Assembly: GCA_027062285.1 (NCBI GenBank)
Contig: JAMOTL010000062.1
Span: 1-33,319, forward strand
Origin: Nautiliaceae bacterium
GTDB taxonomy: Bacteria > Campylobacterota > Campylobacteria > Campylobacterales > Nautiliaceae
DNA: 33,319 nucleotides
Reading direction: 5' to 3'
A program made the translations under genes and the position numbers. Below the pieces are notes generated by a model that ran no database searches, was not told where the DNA came from, and saw only the letters and a program-made list of their open reading frames with translations. Shown here piece after piece: positions 15,555-25,168 of the stretch. Numbering within the stretch: position 1 is the stretch's first letter; every line of letters begins with the position of its first letter.

Positions 15555-17801
15555 ATGAAACTCAGAATTTTTACCACTTCAAGACAGGTCAGAGAGTTTT
15601 TAAAAAATAAAAACAATGAACTTCTCGATAAAATCTATACTCTTGGTGAATTTTTAGAAAAAATTGTCGTGGTTGATGGCAAAAAGTTTATTGATAAGGA
15701 TTTAAGAAAAAAATATTTATATGAAGCAATAAAAAATGTGGATGTGGAAAAACTCGGAATTGCTAAAGAATTTATAAATTTTTTTGAGGACAGCGATTTT
15801 ATATTTTCATTTTTTAATGAGCTTTTTTTGGAAAGAGTCGATATTGATAAAGTAATTTTAAGTGATGTTTATCTGGATTACGAAGAACATCTGATGATTT
15901 TAAGAGAAATACGTGAAAATTATAAAAAACTCTTGGAAGAAAACGGATATATAGATAAATTTTTAATTGATGATTTTAAGATAAATAATGGTCTGCTTGA
16001 TGGGGTGGAACAGATTGAAATAAAGCTTGAGGGGTATCTTAGCCGCTTTGATTTGGAAGTTTTGGAAAAAATCGACAAACCTATCTTTATAAATTTTGAT
16101 GTGGACGGTTTTAATAAAAACCTTTTGGAAAAATCATTTAAAATAGGAGTTGAAGAAGGGAAAAGCTATTTATATGATTTTAAAAACAATAAATTAAAAG
16201 AAATAAAAAAAGAAGAAAAAAAACCTCAGGTAAGTGTGGAGTATTTCAGTGAGAGAATTTCACAGGTTGATTTTGTATTTGCCAAAATCGCTCAGTTTGT
16301 TGATGAGGGAATAGACCCTGAAAAAATAGCGGTGGTGCTGCCGGATGAAAGTTTTAGTGAGTTTTTAAAGCTGTTTGATGAATATGAAAACTTAAATTTC
16401 GCTATGGGTGAGAGTTTTACAAATAGCGATATTTATATCAAACTAAAAGCGATTTATGAATATCTTTTAGGAGATGAGAAAGCTTATAAAAAGTGTGAAG
16501 ATGTGTATGAAGAATTCGAAAAAAGCGAACTTATAGAATTTATAAGGTCTCATTCCTCCTCTGATGAACTTAAGGTAATAGATGAAGAACTTTATAAGCT
16601 TGAAGCGTTTAAGGACATATTTGATAATAAAAAAGATTTTTTATATTTTGTGCTTGAGAGATTTAAAAATAAGAGTTTTGATGACGTTTACAGCGGGAAA
16701 ATTACATGTATGGGGGTGCTTGAGAGCAGGGGGATGGAGTTTGACGGAGTAATTTTACTTGATTTTAATGACGAGAGTGTTCCGAATGTGGGTGAGAGTG
16801 ATTTATTTTTGAATACTTATATAAGAAAACTTTCATCCCTTCCGACAAGACAGGATAAGGAAAATTTACAAAAACATTACTATTTTCAGCTGGTAAAAAA
16901 CGCAAAAAAAGTTGCTATCAGTTATGTAAAAAACGAAGAAAAGGCTCCAAGCAGGTTTTTATATGAATTAAATCTGCCTCTTGGTGAAAACGTGGATGAA
17001 AAATATAAAAATACGGCAATAAAATTCTCATCAAAAAAAGAAATTACAGAGTATGACGATAATTTCGAGGTGAAATTTCCGCTGTTTCCGACTACCCTGA
17101 AAACTTTGCTTGAATGTCCGAAAAAATATTATTTTTCAAAAATTTTGGAAATAACAAATGAAGAAGAGGATGAGGAGGAGTTTTTCGGAAATATTTTTCA
17201 CGACTCTATAAAAGATATAATAAGTAATAAATTCAGTTCGTCAGATGAATATTATGAAGCTCTAATAAGGGCTATTACTTCAAAAATTTCAGATAAAGAA
17301 CTTTTATTTGAAGTGTTAGTGAAGTGGGATGATAAAATAAGAAAATTTTGTGAAACGGATTATAAAAATATTAAAAACGCCAGGATTTTACCGGAAGAGA
17401 CTATAAGATTTTACTATGAAGGTGTAGAGCTTGCGGCACGGGTTGACAGGATAGATATTAAAGACGATGAGGTTGTGTTAATCGATTATAAAACTTCAAA
17501 AAACGCTTTAAAAAATGAAAAATATCCATATGAGTTTCAGACGACTTTTTATTATTTATGGGCAAAAGAGAAATTCCCTGATAAAAATATAAGAACTGTG
17601 ATTTGGGATTTGTATGAAAGTAAGATGATAGAAGGGATTATAAAAGAAGATATTTTGAAAAACGTATTAAAAAAACTGCCAAATAAGGTAAAAGAAGCTG
17701 AAGATATTATATTTGAAATCGATGATAAAGAATTTGTAAAAAAAAGAAATGATATTTGTAAATACTGCGAATACCAAATCGCATGCGGGAGGGATTTATG
17801 A
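15555..17801 (+). CDS. addB: AddB-like helicase/nuclease subunit
   Basis: 748 residues. The C-terminal third is a RecB-family PD-(D/E)XK nuclease: FFGNIFHDSIKDII, ARVDRIDIKDDEVVLIDYKTSK with D644 and K646, and the QTTFYYLW motif. Four cysteines, C521 in LLECPKKYYF and C735, C738, C744 at the very end, have the spacing of the Fe-S staple of AddB and Cas4. The N-terminal part follows an SF1 helicase outline but shows no Walker A, as in other Campylobacterota AddB proteins. With AddA it processes double-strand breaks for RecA loading. The stop overlaps the addA ATG by four bases (ATGA), as expected for subunits made in equal amounts. Confidence 0.88.
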   Translation: MKLRIFTTSRQVREFLKNKNNELLDKIYTLGEFLEKIVVVDGKKFIDKDLRKKYLYEAIKNVDVEKLGIAKEFINFFEDSDFIFSFFNELFLERVDIDKVILSDVYLDYEEHLMILREIRENYKKLLEENGYIDKFLIDDFKINNGLLDGVEQIEIKLEGYLSRFDLEVLEKIDKPIFINFDVDGFNKNLLEKSFKIGVEEGKSYLYDFKNNKLKEIKKEEKKPQVSVEYFSERISQVDFVFAKIAQFVDEGIDPEKIAVVLPDESFSEFLKLFDEYENLNFAMGESFTNSDIYIKLKAIYEYLLGDEKAYKKCEDVYEEFEKSELIEFIRSHSSSDELKVIDEELYKLEAFKDIFDNKKDFLYFVLERFKNKSFDDVYSGKITCMGVLESRGMEFDGVILLDFNDESVPNVGESDLFLNTYIRKLSSLPTRQDKENLQKHYYFQLVKNAKKVAISYVKNEEKAPSRFLYELNLPLGENVDEKYKNTAIKFSSKKEITEYDDNFEVKFPLFPTTLKTLLECPKKYYFSKILEITNEEEDEEEFFGNIFHDSIKDIISNKFSSSDEYYEALIRAITSKISDKELLFEVLVKWDDKIRKFCETDYKNIKNARILPEETIRFYYEGVELAARVDRIDIKDDEVVLIDYKTSKNALKNEKYPYEFQTTFYYLWAKEKFPDKNIRTVIWDLYESKMIEGIIKEDILKNVLKKLPNKVKEAEDIIFEIDDKEFVKKRNDICKYCEYQIACGRDL
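17787..17793 (+). promoter_or_regulatory. Ribosome binding site fixing the addA start
   Basis: GGGAGGG stands 4 bases before ATG 17798. An in-frame ATG at 17783 would contain this site within its own coding sequence and has none in front of it. The later ATG also places the Walker A motif at the usual distance from the N-terminus. Confidence 0.7.
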
Positions 17802-20428
17802 AAAGGCTTTTGGGAGTAAAAGCGAGTGCGGGAAGCGGGAAAACTTTCAGACTTGCCAACAGATACATTTCACTTCTGGCTCATGATTCACCGGTAAATA
17901 TCGTAGCCATAACTTTTACGAATAAAGCAGCTAATGAAATGAAAGAGAGAATCGTTAAGTTTTTAAATACTCTCGGGAGTGATGAGAATGTGGTAAAAAT
18001 GATTTGCGATGAATTAAATATTGATGAGAAAGAACTTTTAAGAAGAAAAAAAGAGCTTTTAAAAAAGTTTTTGACGAATGATATAAACATTCAGACGATT
18101 GATTCTTTTATAAATAAAATTTTAAGAAAATTTGCTTATTTTGCCGGTGTTAGAAGCAGTTTTGAAATGGGAGGTGAGAGTATAAATATTTTTAAGAAGT
18201 TTTTACTGGGGCTTACACCTAATGAATTTCAAAAACTTATAAATATAGCCAAAAAAGAGGAAAAATTTTATTCGCTTAGTGAGCTTTTTGAAACACTTTA
18301 CGAAAAAGATAAAGAACTTAAAAATATTCGCCTAACCCCCGTTCTAAATCCCGATGATACAAAAGCAAAAGAAGCTTTTAAAAGACTTAAAAACTATATA
18401 GAAGATTCTCCCGAAGCTTCCCCAAGAGCAAAAAAAGCAGTAAATATCGATTTTTATGATATACCAAGTCAAACCTGGTTTAATAAAGATTCATTAAAAG
18501 AATACAGTTATTTTAAAAAAAAGAGCCTGTATCAGGAATGGTTTGAAGAAGTTTTGAGTGAACTTAAAAATTACTTTAAAGAGTATTACAGATATCTTGA
18601 ATACGAATTTTTTAAAAATCTTTTGTATTTTTATGAAAAATACAAAGACGAAAAATGGAAGTTTAAAAAAAGCGAAAATATTCTGGATTTTAAAGATATC
18701 GAACATCTGGTTTATGAACTTTTAAGAGAGAAAGAATTAAATAAAGATTTTTTATATTTCAGGCTGGATAGCAAAATAAATCATATTTTAATGGACGAAT
18801 TTCAGGATACTTCAATTACGCAGTGGGAGATTTTCGAGCCGCTTATCGATGAGATAGCAAGCGGAATAGGAAGAAGGGAATTTAGAAGCTTTTTTTACGT
18901 GGGTGATACCAAACAGGCTATTTACCGGTTCAGGGGAGGTCAAAAAGAGCTGTTTGACAAAGTAAAAGATAAATATGAGCCTTTCGGGTTAAAAATCGAA
19001 AAACTTGATACAAACTATAGAAGTGCAAAAAATATCGTAAATTTCGTAAATGAGAAATTTTCTTTAAATGAAAAAGCAAAAAGCGATAAAGACGGATACG
19101 TAGAAGTAGAAGAAATAACAAAAGAAAACGCGTTTGAGGTGATGTATGAAAAGATTAAATTTCTAAATGAAAATGGAGTAAAAGACGAAGATATTGCGAT
19201 TTTGGTATATAAAAACGATGATATTTTAGATGTTGCCGAATTTTTGGAATCAAAAAACAAAAAAACATTAACGGCAAAAAAAGCAAAAGTAATCTCCCAG
19301 CCAAGTGCTAAAGCGATAATATCTTTAATGAAATATCTTTCAAATCCGAATTTAAAAATAGAGCTTCTCAATTTTCTCTCACTTACAGGTAAAAAATGGG
19401 GAGAAAAAATCGATATAAAAATAGATAGACCAATCTTGATGATAAGAGAAATTATGAAAAAATATGATTTAACCGATGATGCGAGTTTAAAGCTTTTGTA
19501 TCATTCAAAAAAATACGACACATTAATTGATTTTGTCGAAGATATTGATAATTATGATGAAGAACTTCCTTTAAAAGAGTTTGAGGGAATAAATGTTATG
19601 ACGATCCATAAAAGTAAAGGACTTGAGTTTGATAATGTAATCGTACTTGACAGATTATCAAAAGAGGCTCCAAACAGAGGAAACATTCTTTTTTATTATG
19701 AAGATGTTAAACTTAAAGAGATAAAACTCAAAATAAAAAACAGAGAAAATTTTGATCCTGATTATAAATTAATAAAACAAACCGAGGAGAAATTAGTACA
19801 TGAGGATAAAAAAAATACCGAATACGTGGCTTTTACAAGAGCCAAAAATTCTCTTATTATTTTGAAAAGAAGCGAAAGGACAAAAGAAGGGAAAAGTCTC
19901 AGTGCGTTTGTAACTCCACTTGAAAAAATAAAAACAGGAGAAATAATACCAAGTGAAGAAATAGAAAAAAATAAAATAACCCCTCTTAATATAAAAATAA
20001 AAAATTACGGAAAACAAGAACTTTCGATAAAAGAAGAAGAATATAAGCCTAATGATTTTGAAGCGATTTTTATGGGAAACGCCATACACTACGCATTTGA
20101 ATGTGAAGATATTGAAGCGGTTAGAAATCATTATGGGGATTTTTGCGATATAGAAAAAGTAAAAGAACTTTACTTAAAATCAAAATCCCGCCTTCCAAAA
20201 GGCAAAAAAGAGGTGCCTTTTATTTTTGAAAATTCCCTCGGAAGAATCGATTTGCTTATAGAAGGAGAAGAATATCTTATAATAGATTATAAGTCCATAA
20301 GACCAAAAGACGAGAGAGGATATGTAAAACAGGTAAAAGAATATATAAGAGCGATTGAAACGATTACCGGCAAAAAAGCCAAAGGTAAAATTTTTTATGT
20401 AGATATTCAAGAATTTAGGGAGGTTTGA
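17798..20428 (+). CDS. addA: AddA helicase-nuclease (UvrD-like)
   Basis: 876 residues from ATG 17798. SF1A helicase motifs in order: Walker A KASAGSGKT (8-16), motif Ia AITFTNKAANEM, Walker B MDEFQDTS (D333 region), motif III VGDTKQAIYRFRGG, motif IV DTNYRSAKNIV, motif V MTIHKSKGLEFDNVIVLD, motif VI EYVAFTRAKNSL. The C-terminal RecB nuclease domain has GNAIHYAFE, GRIDLLIEGEEYLIIDYKS with D830 and K832. It is the motor and one nuclease of AddAB, the recombination machine used in place of RecBCD. Shorter than Bacillus AddA (about 1230), as is usual in this phylum. The 3' end is followed after one base by a small ORF. Confidence 0.95.
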   Translation: MKRLLGVKASAGSGKTFRLANRYISLLAHDSPVNIVAITFTNKAANEMKERIVKFLNTLGSDENVVKMICDELNIDEKELLRRKKELLKKFLTNDINIQTIDSFINKILRKFAYFAGVRSSFEMGGESINIFKKFLLGLTPNEFQKLINIAKKEEKFYSLSELFETLYEKDKELKNIRLTPVLNPDDTKAKEAFKRLKNYIEDSPEASPRAKKAVNIDFYDIPSQTWFNKDSLKEYSYFKKKSLYQEWFEEVLSELKNYFKEYYRYLEYEFFKNLLYFYEKYKDEKWKFKKSENILDFKDIEHLVYELLREKELNKDFLYFRLDSKINHILMDEFQDTSITQWEIFEPLIDEIASGIGRREFRSFFYVGDTKQAIYRFRGGQKELFDKVKDKYEPFGLKIEKLDTNYRSAKNIVNFVNEKFSLNEKAKSDKDGYVEVEEITKENAFEVMYEKIKFLNENGVKDEDIAILVYKNDDILDVAEFLESKNKKTLTAKKAKVISQPSAKAIISLMKYLSNPNLKIELLNFLSLTGKKWGEKIDIKIDRPILMIREIMKKYDLTDDASLKLLYHSKKYDTLIDFVEDIDNYDEELPLKEFEGINVMTIHKSKGLEFDNVIVLDRLSKEAPNRGNILFYYEDVKLKEIKLKIKNRENFDPDYKLIKQTEEKLVHEDKKNTEYVAFTRAKNSLIILKRSERTKEGKSLSAFVTPLEKIKTGEIIPSEEIEKNKITPLNIKIKNYGKQELSIKEEEYKPNDFEAIFMGNAIHYAFECEDIEAVRNHYGDFCDIEKVKELYLKSKSRLPKGKKEVPFIFENSLGRIDLLIEGEEYLIIDYKSIRPKDERGYVKQVKEYIRAIETITGKKAKGKIFYVDIQEFREV

Positions 20429-20429
20429 T

Positions 20430-20558
20430 ATGTGTATGCCGAGGAATTTCGGAGGTAAATTAATTGATGGAAAAGTTGAAGAAAAAAAACGTAAATCGGT
20501 TCAAAAAAATAAGAAAAATAAAAAAATAATACATCAATCAAAGGTTGATTTTGAGTAA
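20430..20558 (+). CDS. 42-residue basic protein of unknown function
   Basis: A short ORF fits exactly between addA and lpxB. It starts one base after the addA stop with AGGGAGG 6 bases before the ATG, and its stop overlaps the lpxB start region. The product begins MCMPRNFGGKLIDGK and continues as a run rich in Lys, Asn and Gln, with 15 Lys in 42 residues, ending KVDFE. It has no membrane segment. The tight fit and strong ribosome site favour a real gene; its role could be nucleic-acid or ribosome binding from charge alone, or it may act mainly to couple lpxB translation. I do not recognise a family. Confidence 0.55.
   Translation: MCMPRNFGGKLIDGKVEEKKRKSVQKNKKNKKIIHQSKVDFE
20540..20544 (+). 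promoter_or_regulatory. Ribosome binding site for the TTG start of lpxB
   Basis: AAAGG stands 6 bases before TTG 20551. A second in-frame TTG at 20545 abuts the site and is too close. No ATG or GTG is available before the conserved SKILVSALEPSANLHL strand. Confidence 0.55.
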
Positions 20559-21576
20559 GATACTTGTAAGTGCTCTTGAGCCCAGCGCCAATTTACATCT
20601 CGGAGAGATATTAAAGCGAGGAAAATTAGAAATAACGGGAATATTTGATAAAAGATTCGGAAATCCGGTAATTGACGGAAATGAATTTAACGTTATGGGG
20701 TTTTTTGATGTACTGCCGAAAATCAAACTTGCCAAAAAGGCTATTGAAGAGTTAAGCGATATGGCGGGTGAGGCGGATAAGGTGCTTTTAATCGACGCTC
20801 CCAGTTTTAATCTTAGACTTGCCAAAAGGATAAAAGAAAAACATCCTCAAAAGGAGATAATATATTATATTCTTCCCAAAGTCTGGGCTTGGAAAAAAGG
20901 AAGAATAAAAGAGGTAAATGCCTATGTTGATAAAAAAGCTTATATTTTTCCGTTTGAGAGAGAAATATGGAAAGATGGGACATATGTGGGAAATCCTCTT
21001 TTGGATGAAATTACGGAATTTAGAGATGATAAAGAATATGGAAATATTGCTTTTTTACCGGGTAGCAGAAAGAGCGAAATAAAATCTCTTATGCCTGTAT
21101 TCAGAGAGCTTAAGAAAAAAATAGATAAAAAAGCTATTTTGGCAGTACCTGAAATATATAAAAACAAATTAAATGAAATTTACGGAAATGTAGATGGTTT
21201 TGAAATAGTTTATGACGCAAGAAAAGCACTCCTGAAAAGCGATTTTGCTTACATTTGCAGCGGAACGGCAACTCTTGAAGCGGCTATAATCGGGACGCCT
21301 TTTGTATTGATGTATAAAGCCAGGTGGATTGAATATTTAATCGCAAGAGCGGTTGTGGATTTGAAATATGTCGGTCTTGCGAATATTATTTTTGAAAAAG
21401 AGGGGCTTGGAGAATTTCATAAAGAGTATTTACAAAAGTTTGATATTGAAAAGTTGATAAGAGAGATGAAAAATGCTAAAATTCAAGAATATAAGAAAAA
21501 ATCTCAAAAACTTCGTGAGATACTGAGATACGGGTCTGCGAAGAATGTTCTTAATCTTATAACTTCACAAACTTGA
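20551..21576 (+). CDS. lpxB: Lipid-A-disaccharide synthase
   Basis: 341 residues from TTG 20551. LpxB (GT19) condenses UDP-2,3-diacylglucosamine with lipid X at the inner membrane. Seen: ALEPSANLHLGEIL, VMGFFDVLPKI, LLIDAPSFNLRLAK, YYILPKVWAWKKGRI, IFPFEREIW, YVGNPLLDE, IAFLPGSRKSEIKSLMPVF and ICSGTATLEAAIIGTPFVLMYKA. It overlaps the 42-residue ORF by 8 bases and is followed by greA, as in Helicobacter and Campylobacter. The substrate would be supplied by the LpxH-like enzyme encoded at 23524-24240. Confidence 0.94.
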   Translation: MSKILVSALEPSANLHLGEILKRGKLEITGIFDKRFGNPVIDGNEFNVMGFFDVLPKIKLAKKAIEELSDMAGEADKVLLIDAPSFNLRLAKRIKEKHPQKEIIYYILPKVWAWKKGRIKEVNAYVDKKAYIFPFEREIWKDGTYVGNPLLDEITEFRDDKEYGNIAFLPGSRKSEIKSLMPVFRELKKKIDKKAILAVPEIYKNKLNEIYGNVDGFEIVYDARKALLKSDFAYICSGTATLEAAIIGTPFVLMYKARWIEYLIARAVVDLKYVGLANIIFEKEGLGEFHKEYLQKFDIEKLIREMKNAKIQEYKKKSQKLREILRYGSAKNVLNLITSQT

Positions 21577-21582
21577 TATAAT
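21577..21582 (+). promoter_or_regulatory. Possible -10 element for greA
   Basis: TATAAT just after the lpxB stop, 33 bases before the greA ATG, leaving a leader that includes AAAGGA. No convincing -35; greA may also be read from upstream. Confidence 0.4.
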
Positions 21583-21615
21583 TTTCAAAAACAATATAAA
21601 CTATAAAGGAAGAAA

Positions 21616-22104
21616 ATGCAAAAAGAACCAATGACCAAATACGGTTATGAAAAACTGAGTAAAGAACTTGAATATCTAAAAACTGTAGCAAGGCCTGAAG
21701 TGGCAAAAGAGATTGACGCCGCAAGAGAACTCGGAGATTTAAAAGAAAATGCGGAATATCATGCGGCAAAAGAAAAACAGGCTCATATCGAAAGAAGAAT
21801 AGCTGAGCTTAGTGATATTTTAAGTAGAGCCGTAGTGGTAGATCCAAAAGAGCACGCTCACAATAGAGTCTCATTCGGATCAACCGTATATCTTATTGAT
21901 GTGGATACTGATGAGGAAGTAAAATATACAATCGTAGGAGCTCCGGAAGCAAATCCTGAAAAAGGACTCATCTCATATCACTCTCCTCTTGCTAAAGCAC
22001 TTATAGGAAAAGAAGTGGGAGATGAGGTTGAAGTGAATCTGCCGGGCGGAACTAAAGTATATGAAATAGATAAAATCTGTTTTGAAGATATCTGTTTTAG
22101 TTAA
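21616..22104 (+). CDS. greA: Transcription elongation factor GreA
   Basis: 162 residues. The N-terminal coiled coil has [17 protein letters not shown] and the tip motif [20 protein letters not shown] with the acidic residues (D, E) that enter the RNA polymerase secondary channel. The C-terminal FKBP-like domain has the [18 protein letters not shown] pattern. It stimulates cleavage of backtracked transcripts. AAAGGA precedes the ATG. Order lpxB-greA-dut matches Helicobacter pylori. Confidence 0.96.
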   Translation: MQKEPMTKYGYEKLSKELEYLKTVARPEVAKEIDAARELGDLKENAEYHAAKEKQAHIERRIAELSDILSRAVVVDPKEHAHNRVSFGSTVYLIDVDTDEEVKYTIVGAPEANPEKGLISYHSPLAKALIGKEVGDEVEVNLPGGTKVYEIDKICFEDICFS

Positions 22105-22112
22105 GGGTGAAA

Positions 22113-22541
22113 ATGAAACTAAAAATAAAAAAACTAAACCAAAACGCCCAAATTCCTGCTTATCAGACAAAAGAAGCTGCTGGATTTGATTTGCATTCTA
22201 TCGAAGACACTATCATTAATCCGGGGGAGAGAAAGCTTATAGGCACAGGACTTGCTTTTGAGATTGAAAGAGGTTATGAAGTACAAATCCGCCCAAGAAG
22301 CGGTCTTGCCTTTAAACATGGAATTACCGTTTTAAATTCGCCCGGTACCATTGACAGTGATTATAGGGGTGAAATTAAAGTCCTTTTGATAAATCTCGGG
22401 AATAAGCCTTTTGAGATAAAATGTGGTGAAAGAATTGCTCAGGCAGTCGTAGCACCGGTTATTCAGGCCGAGATTGAAGAAGTGGAAAATTTAAGCGACA
22501 CCGAGCGCGGAAGCGGCGGATTCGGGAGTACAGGAAAATGA
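22113..22541 (+). CDS. dut: dUTP diphosphatase
   Basis: 142 residues, a trimeric dUTPase giving dUMP and keeping uracil out of DNA. All five motifs are present: [40 protein letters not shown] and the C-terminal [14 protein letters not shown] 22113 is 6 bases after AAGG; an in-frame GTG at 22107 lies against that site and is less likely. The final ATGA overlaps the argC start. Confidence 0.95.
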   Translation: MKLKIKKLNQNAQIPAYQTKEAAGFDLHSIEDTIINPGERKLIGTGLAFEIERGYEVQIRPRSGLAFKHGITVLNSPGTIDSDYRGEIKVLLINLGNKPFEIKCGERIAQAVVAPVIQAEIEEVENLSDTERGSGGFGSTGK

Positions 22542-23515
22542 TTAAAACGGCAATTGTAGGTGCTAGCGGATATACCGGGCTTGAGCTTATAAAAATACTT
22601 TTAAATCATCCTCATTTTGAAATTACTTCTTTATTTGGAAGTGAAGGTGGAGAGAGAATCGAAGATATTTATCCTTCTTTAAAAGGTGTCTTTGAAAAAG
22701 AGATTCAAAAAGCCGACATAGAAAAAATAGCTTCTCATGATTTGGTTTTTTTAGCCGTGCCCCACAAAACCGCTATGGCTTTGGTAAAAGAGCTTTACGG
22801 CAAAATAAAAATAGTAGATTTTTCTGCGGATTACAGACTTCATCAAAAAAATTACGAAGAATATTACTGCCCTCATATAGACCCTGCGAATCTTGAAAAT
22901 AGTGCGTATGGTCTTCCTGAAATTTTTAGGGAATACATAAAAAAAAGCTCTCTAATAGCAAATCCGGGGTGTTATCCTACAGCGAGTATTTTAGCTTTAT
23001 ATCCGTTTTTGGAATTTGTCGAAGACGGCGTATTTATCGACGCAAAAAGCGGAGTGAGCGGGGCTGGAAAAAAACTAAGTTCTACTACTCATTTTGTAAA
23101 AGATAACGAAAACTTTTTTGCTTATAATCCTGTAAAACACCGCCACAGTATAGAAATTAAAGAAAAAACCGGTTTAAATGTTACATTCGTTCCTCAATTA
23201 CTTCCTATTACAAGAGGGATGCAAGTTAGTGTATATGCCAAACTGAAAAAAGATATCGATCCTATTGATGTATTAAAAAAAGCTTACCAAAAAGAAGAGT
23301 TTATAAGAATCAGTGAAAAACCGGTAGAAATTAAAAACGTAGCAGGAACTCATTTTTGTGATATTTTTGCTGCCAGAAATGGAGATATGCTCTTTATAAA
23401 CAGTGTAATAGATAATCTTTTAAGGGGAGCCTCTTCTCAGGCTGTTGCTAATGCTAATTTGATGTTCGGATTTGATGAAAGTTTGGCTCTTCCTAAAATT
23501 GCGTATGTTCCGTAA
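22538..23515 (+). CDS. argC: N-acetyl-gamma-glutamyl-phosphate reductase
   Basis: 325 residues, type 1 ArgC. The NADP-binding loop [14 protein letters not shown] is at the N-terminus, the catalytic cysteine lies in NPGCYPTAS, followed by [27 protein letters not shown] and GTHFCDIF. It makes N-acetylglutamate semialdehyde in arginine synthesis. The start overlaps the dut stop by four bases. No other arginine-synthesis gene is nearby, though arginine decarboxylase is encoded at 28030-29859 on the other strand. Confidence 0.95.
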   Translation: MIKTAIVGASGYTGLELIKILLNHPHFEITSLFGSEGGERIEDIYPSLKGVFEKEIQKADIEKIASHDLVFLAVPHKTAMALVKELYGKIKIVDFSADYRLHQKNYEEYYCPHIDPANLENSAYGLPEIFREYIKKSSLIANPGCYPTASILALYPFLEFVEDGVFIDAKSGVSGAGKKLSSTTHFVKDNENFFAYNPVKHRHSIEIKEKTGLNVTFVPQLLPITRGMQVSVYAKLKKDIDPIDVLKKAYQKEEFIRISEKPVEIKNVAGTHFCDIFAARNGDMLFINSVIDNLLRGASSQAVANANLMFGFDESLALPKIAYVP

Positions 23516-23523
23516 GGAATAGT

Positions 23524-24240
23524 TTGAATATAAAAGATTTTATTTTAAAAAACGGGGCGGTTTTCATAGCGGACGCTCATTATAAAAAAGGAGACGATGA
23601 TTTTTTAAATCTTTTGCGCTTATGGGTAAAATCCCCTCCGCCTCAGGTTTTTTTACTCGGGGATATTTTTCATCTTCTTTTGCCTTTTGATTATTTAATT
23701 AAATACAATCTTGAAGCGATTGAGCTTATAAATGTTCTCTCTCAAAAAACCGAAGTTTATTATACTCCCGGAAATCATGATTTTAATATTTCTTCTGTTT
23801 TTCCAAATGTTAAAATGGCCGATGCTTTTGTAGATAAAAAAAAGTCCGTATTTTTGACGCACGGGGATTTAACCGATAAGGACTTTTTTTATAAATTTTA
23901 TGTATTTTTAATTCGAAACTATCTTGGAAACAAACTTCTTAATCTTCTTACATTAAACTTCTTAAATAACTGGCTTTTTAAAAAAATCCTTCAAAAAAAC
24001 ATTAAATGTAACAAAATTTTCGGTTTTAAAGAAAAAGTTTTTTCAAAAATTGCCGATATAAATTATAAGAATGTCATTGAGGGTCATTATCACCAAAATA
24101 AGTTTTTTGATTTTGGCGATAAAACCTATTTTAATCTTGGCGCTTATGTATGTGACAAAACATACTATGTATACGAAGATAATTACATAAAGGAAAAAGA
24201 TGGCACTAGAGGACAAAACATTAAAGGTAGGCTCAAATGA
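23524..24240 (+). CDS. LpxH-like metallophosphoesterase
   Basis: 238 residues from TTG 23524, with AAGGA 5 bases upstream overlapping the argC stop. Calcineurin-like motifs: FIADAHY, FLLGDIFH, YYTPGNHD, FLTHGD and EGHYHQN, giving the two-metal site. Length and motif pattern fit UDP-2,3-diacylglucosamine hydrolase (LpxH), which feeds LpxB, encoded three genes upstream; that identification is inferred from context. In C. jejuni an uncharacterised gene occupies the same place between greA and cheV. A Lys-rich middle region (about 130-175) would suit membrane association. Its last 41 bases overlap cheV. Confidence 0.8.
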   Translation: MNIKDFILKNGAVFIADAHYKKGDDDFLNLLRLWVKSPPPQVFLLGDIFHLLLPFDYLIKYNLEAIELINVLSQKTEVYYTPGNHDFNISSVFPNVKMADAFVDKKKSVFLTHGDLTDKDFFYKFYVFLIRNYLGNKLLNLLTLNFLNNWLFKKILQKNIKCNKIFGFKEKVFSKIADINYKNVIEGHYHQNKFFDFGDKTYFNLGAYVCDKTYYVYEDNYIKEKDGTRGQNIKGRLK

Positions 24241-25165
24241 GCTGGAACTTGTAGATTTCAGATTATATAAAAAAGAACCTGACGGCTCTATTTATGAAGG
24301 AATTTATGGTATAAACGTGGCTAAAGTCAGAGAAATTATAAAAATGCCGGAACTTACCGAACTTCCGGGAAGCGAGGATTTCGTCGAAGGGATTTTTGAT
24401 TTAAGAGGTGTTGTCGTACCTGTGGTTGATTTGGCTAAATGGATGGGAATAGAAGTCCCGAGAGAAGATGAAGCACCTATTAAAAAAAGAGTGATAATTA
24501 CTGAATTTAATAATATTTTGATTGGTTTTATAGTTCATGATGCTAAACGAATCAGACGTATTTCCTGGTCTGATATAGAACCTGCGTCATTTAGTGCCTC
24601 ACAGGGTAAACTTGATAAAAGTAAAATCACGGGAATTACCAGAATAGAAAACGGGGAAATACTTCTTATACTTGATTTGGAAAGTATAGTTGAAGAGATG
24701 GGCTTTTTTGAAAGTAATCTTGAAATTGATGAAGAAAATCTTGAAAAATTCAGCGGTATTGTACTTTTAGTGGATGATTCGCCGACTGCCAGAAGAATAG
24801 AAAAAGAAGCTCTTGAAAAAATGGGATTTGAAGTAATAGAAGCTACAAACGGAGAAGAGGGACTTCAAAAATTAGAAGAGCTCTATGCTCTATACGGAGA
24901 TAATATTAAAAATAAACTGAAATTGATTTTAAGTGATATTGAAATGCCGAAAATGGACGGATATCATATGGCGGCAAGAATTCATGAAGATAAAAGATTT
25001 AAAGACGTGCCTTTAATATTCAGCTCATCTATTTCAGACGCCTTTAGTGATGTCAGAGGAAAAGAAGTGGGTGCTGAGGGATATTTAGTCAAATTTAATC
25101 CCGATAAGTTTTACAATAAGATTATTGAAGTGCTAAAAAATCACAATCAAACAAGTGAAGGGTAG
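24200..25165 (+). CDS. cheV: Chemotaxis protein CheV (CheW-receiver hybrid)
   Basis: 321 residues. Residues about 10-175 are a CheW domain (YGINVAKVREIIKMPELTEL, FDLRGVVVPVVDLAKWMG, ITRIENGEILLILDLE). Residues about 190-318 are a receiver with VDDSPTARR, the phospho-acceptor in LSDIEMPKMDGY (D246), FSSS and the VKF lysine, so it should be phosphorylated by CheA. It couples chemoreceptors to the kinase and probably acts as a phosphate sink or adaptation device. AAAGGA sits before the ATG inside the preceding gene, with a 41-base overlap that is unusually long here. Confidence 0.95.
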   Translation: MALEDKTLKVGSNELELVDFRLYKKEPDGSIYEGIYGINVAKVREIIKMPELTELPGSEDFVEGIFDLRGVVVPVVDLAKWMGIEVPREDEAPIKKRVIITEFNNILIGFIVHDAKRIRRISWSDIEPASFSASQGKLDKSKITGITRIENGEILLILDLESIVEEMGFFESNLEIDEENLEKFSGIVLLVDDSPTARRIEKEALEKMGFEVIEATNGEEGLQKLEELYALYGDNIKNKLKLILSDIEMPKMDGYHMAARIHEDKRFKDVPLIFSSSISDAFSDVRGKEVGAEGYLVKFNPDKFYNKIIEVLKNHNQTSEG

Positions 25166-25168
25166 GCC

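Noticed and set aside
15555-20428. Anti-phage or mobile defence system (Cas4-like nuclease next to a helicase)
   Set aside because: The pair has the domain order, overlap and cysteine spacing of the housekeeping AddB-AddA and there is no CRISPR, toxin or integrase nearby.
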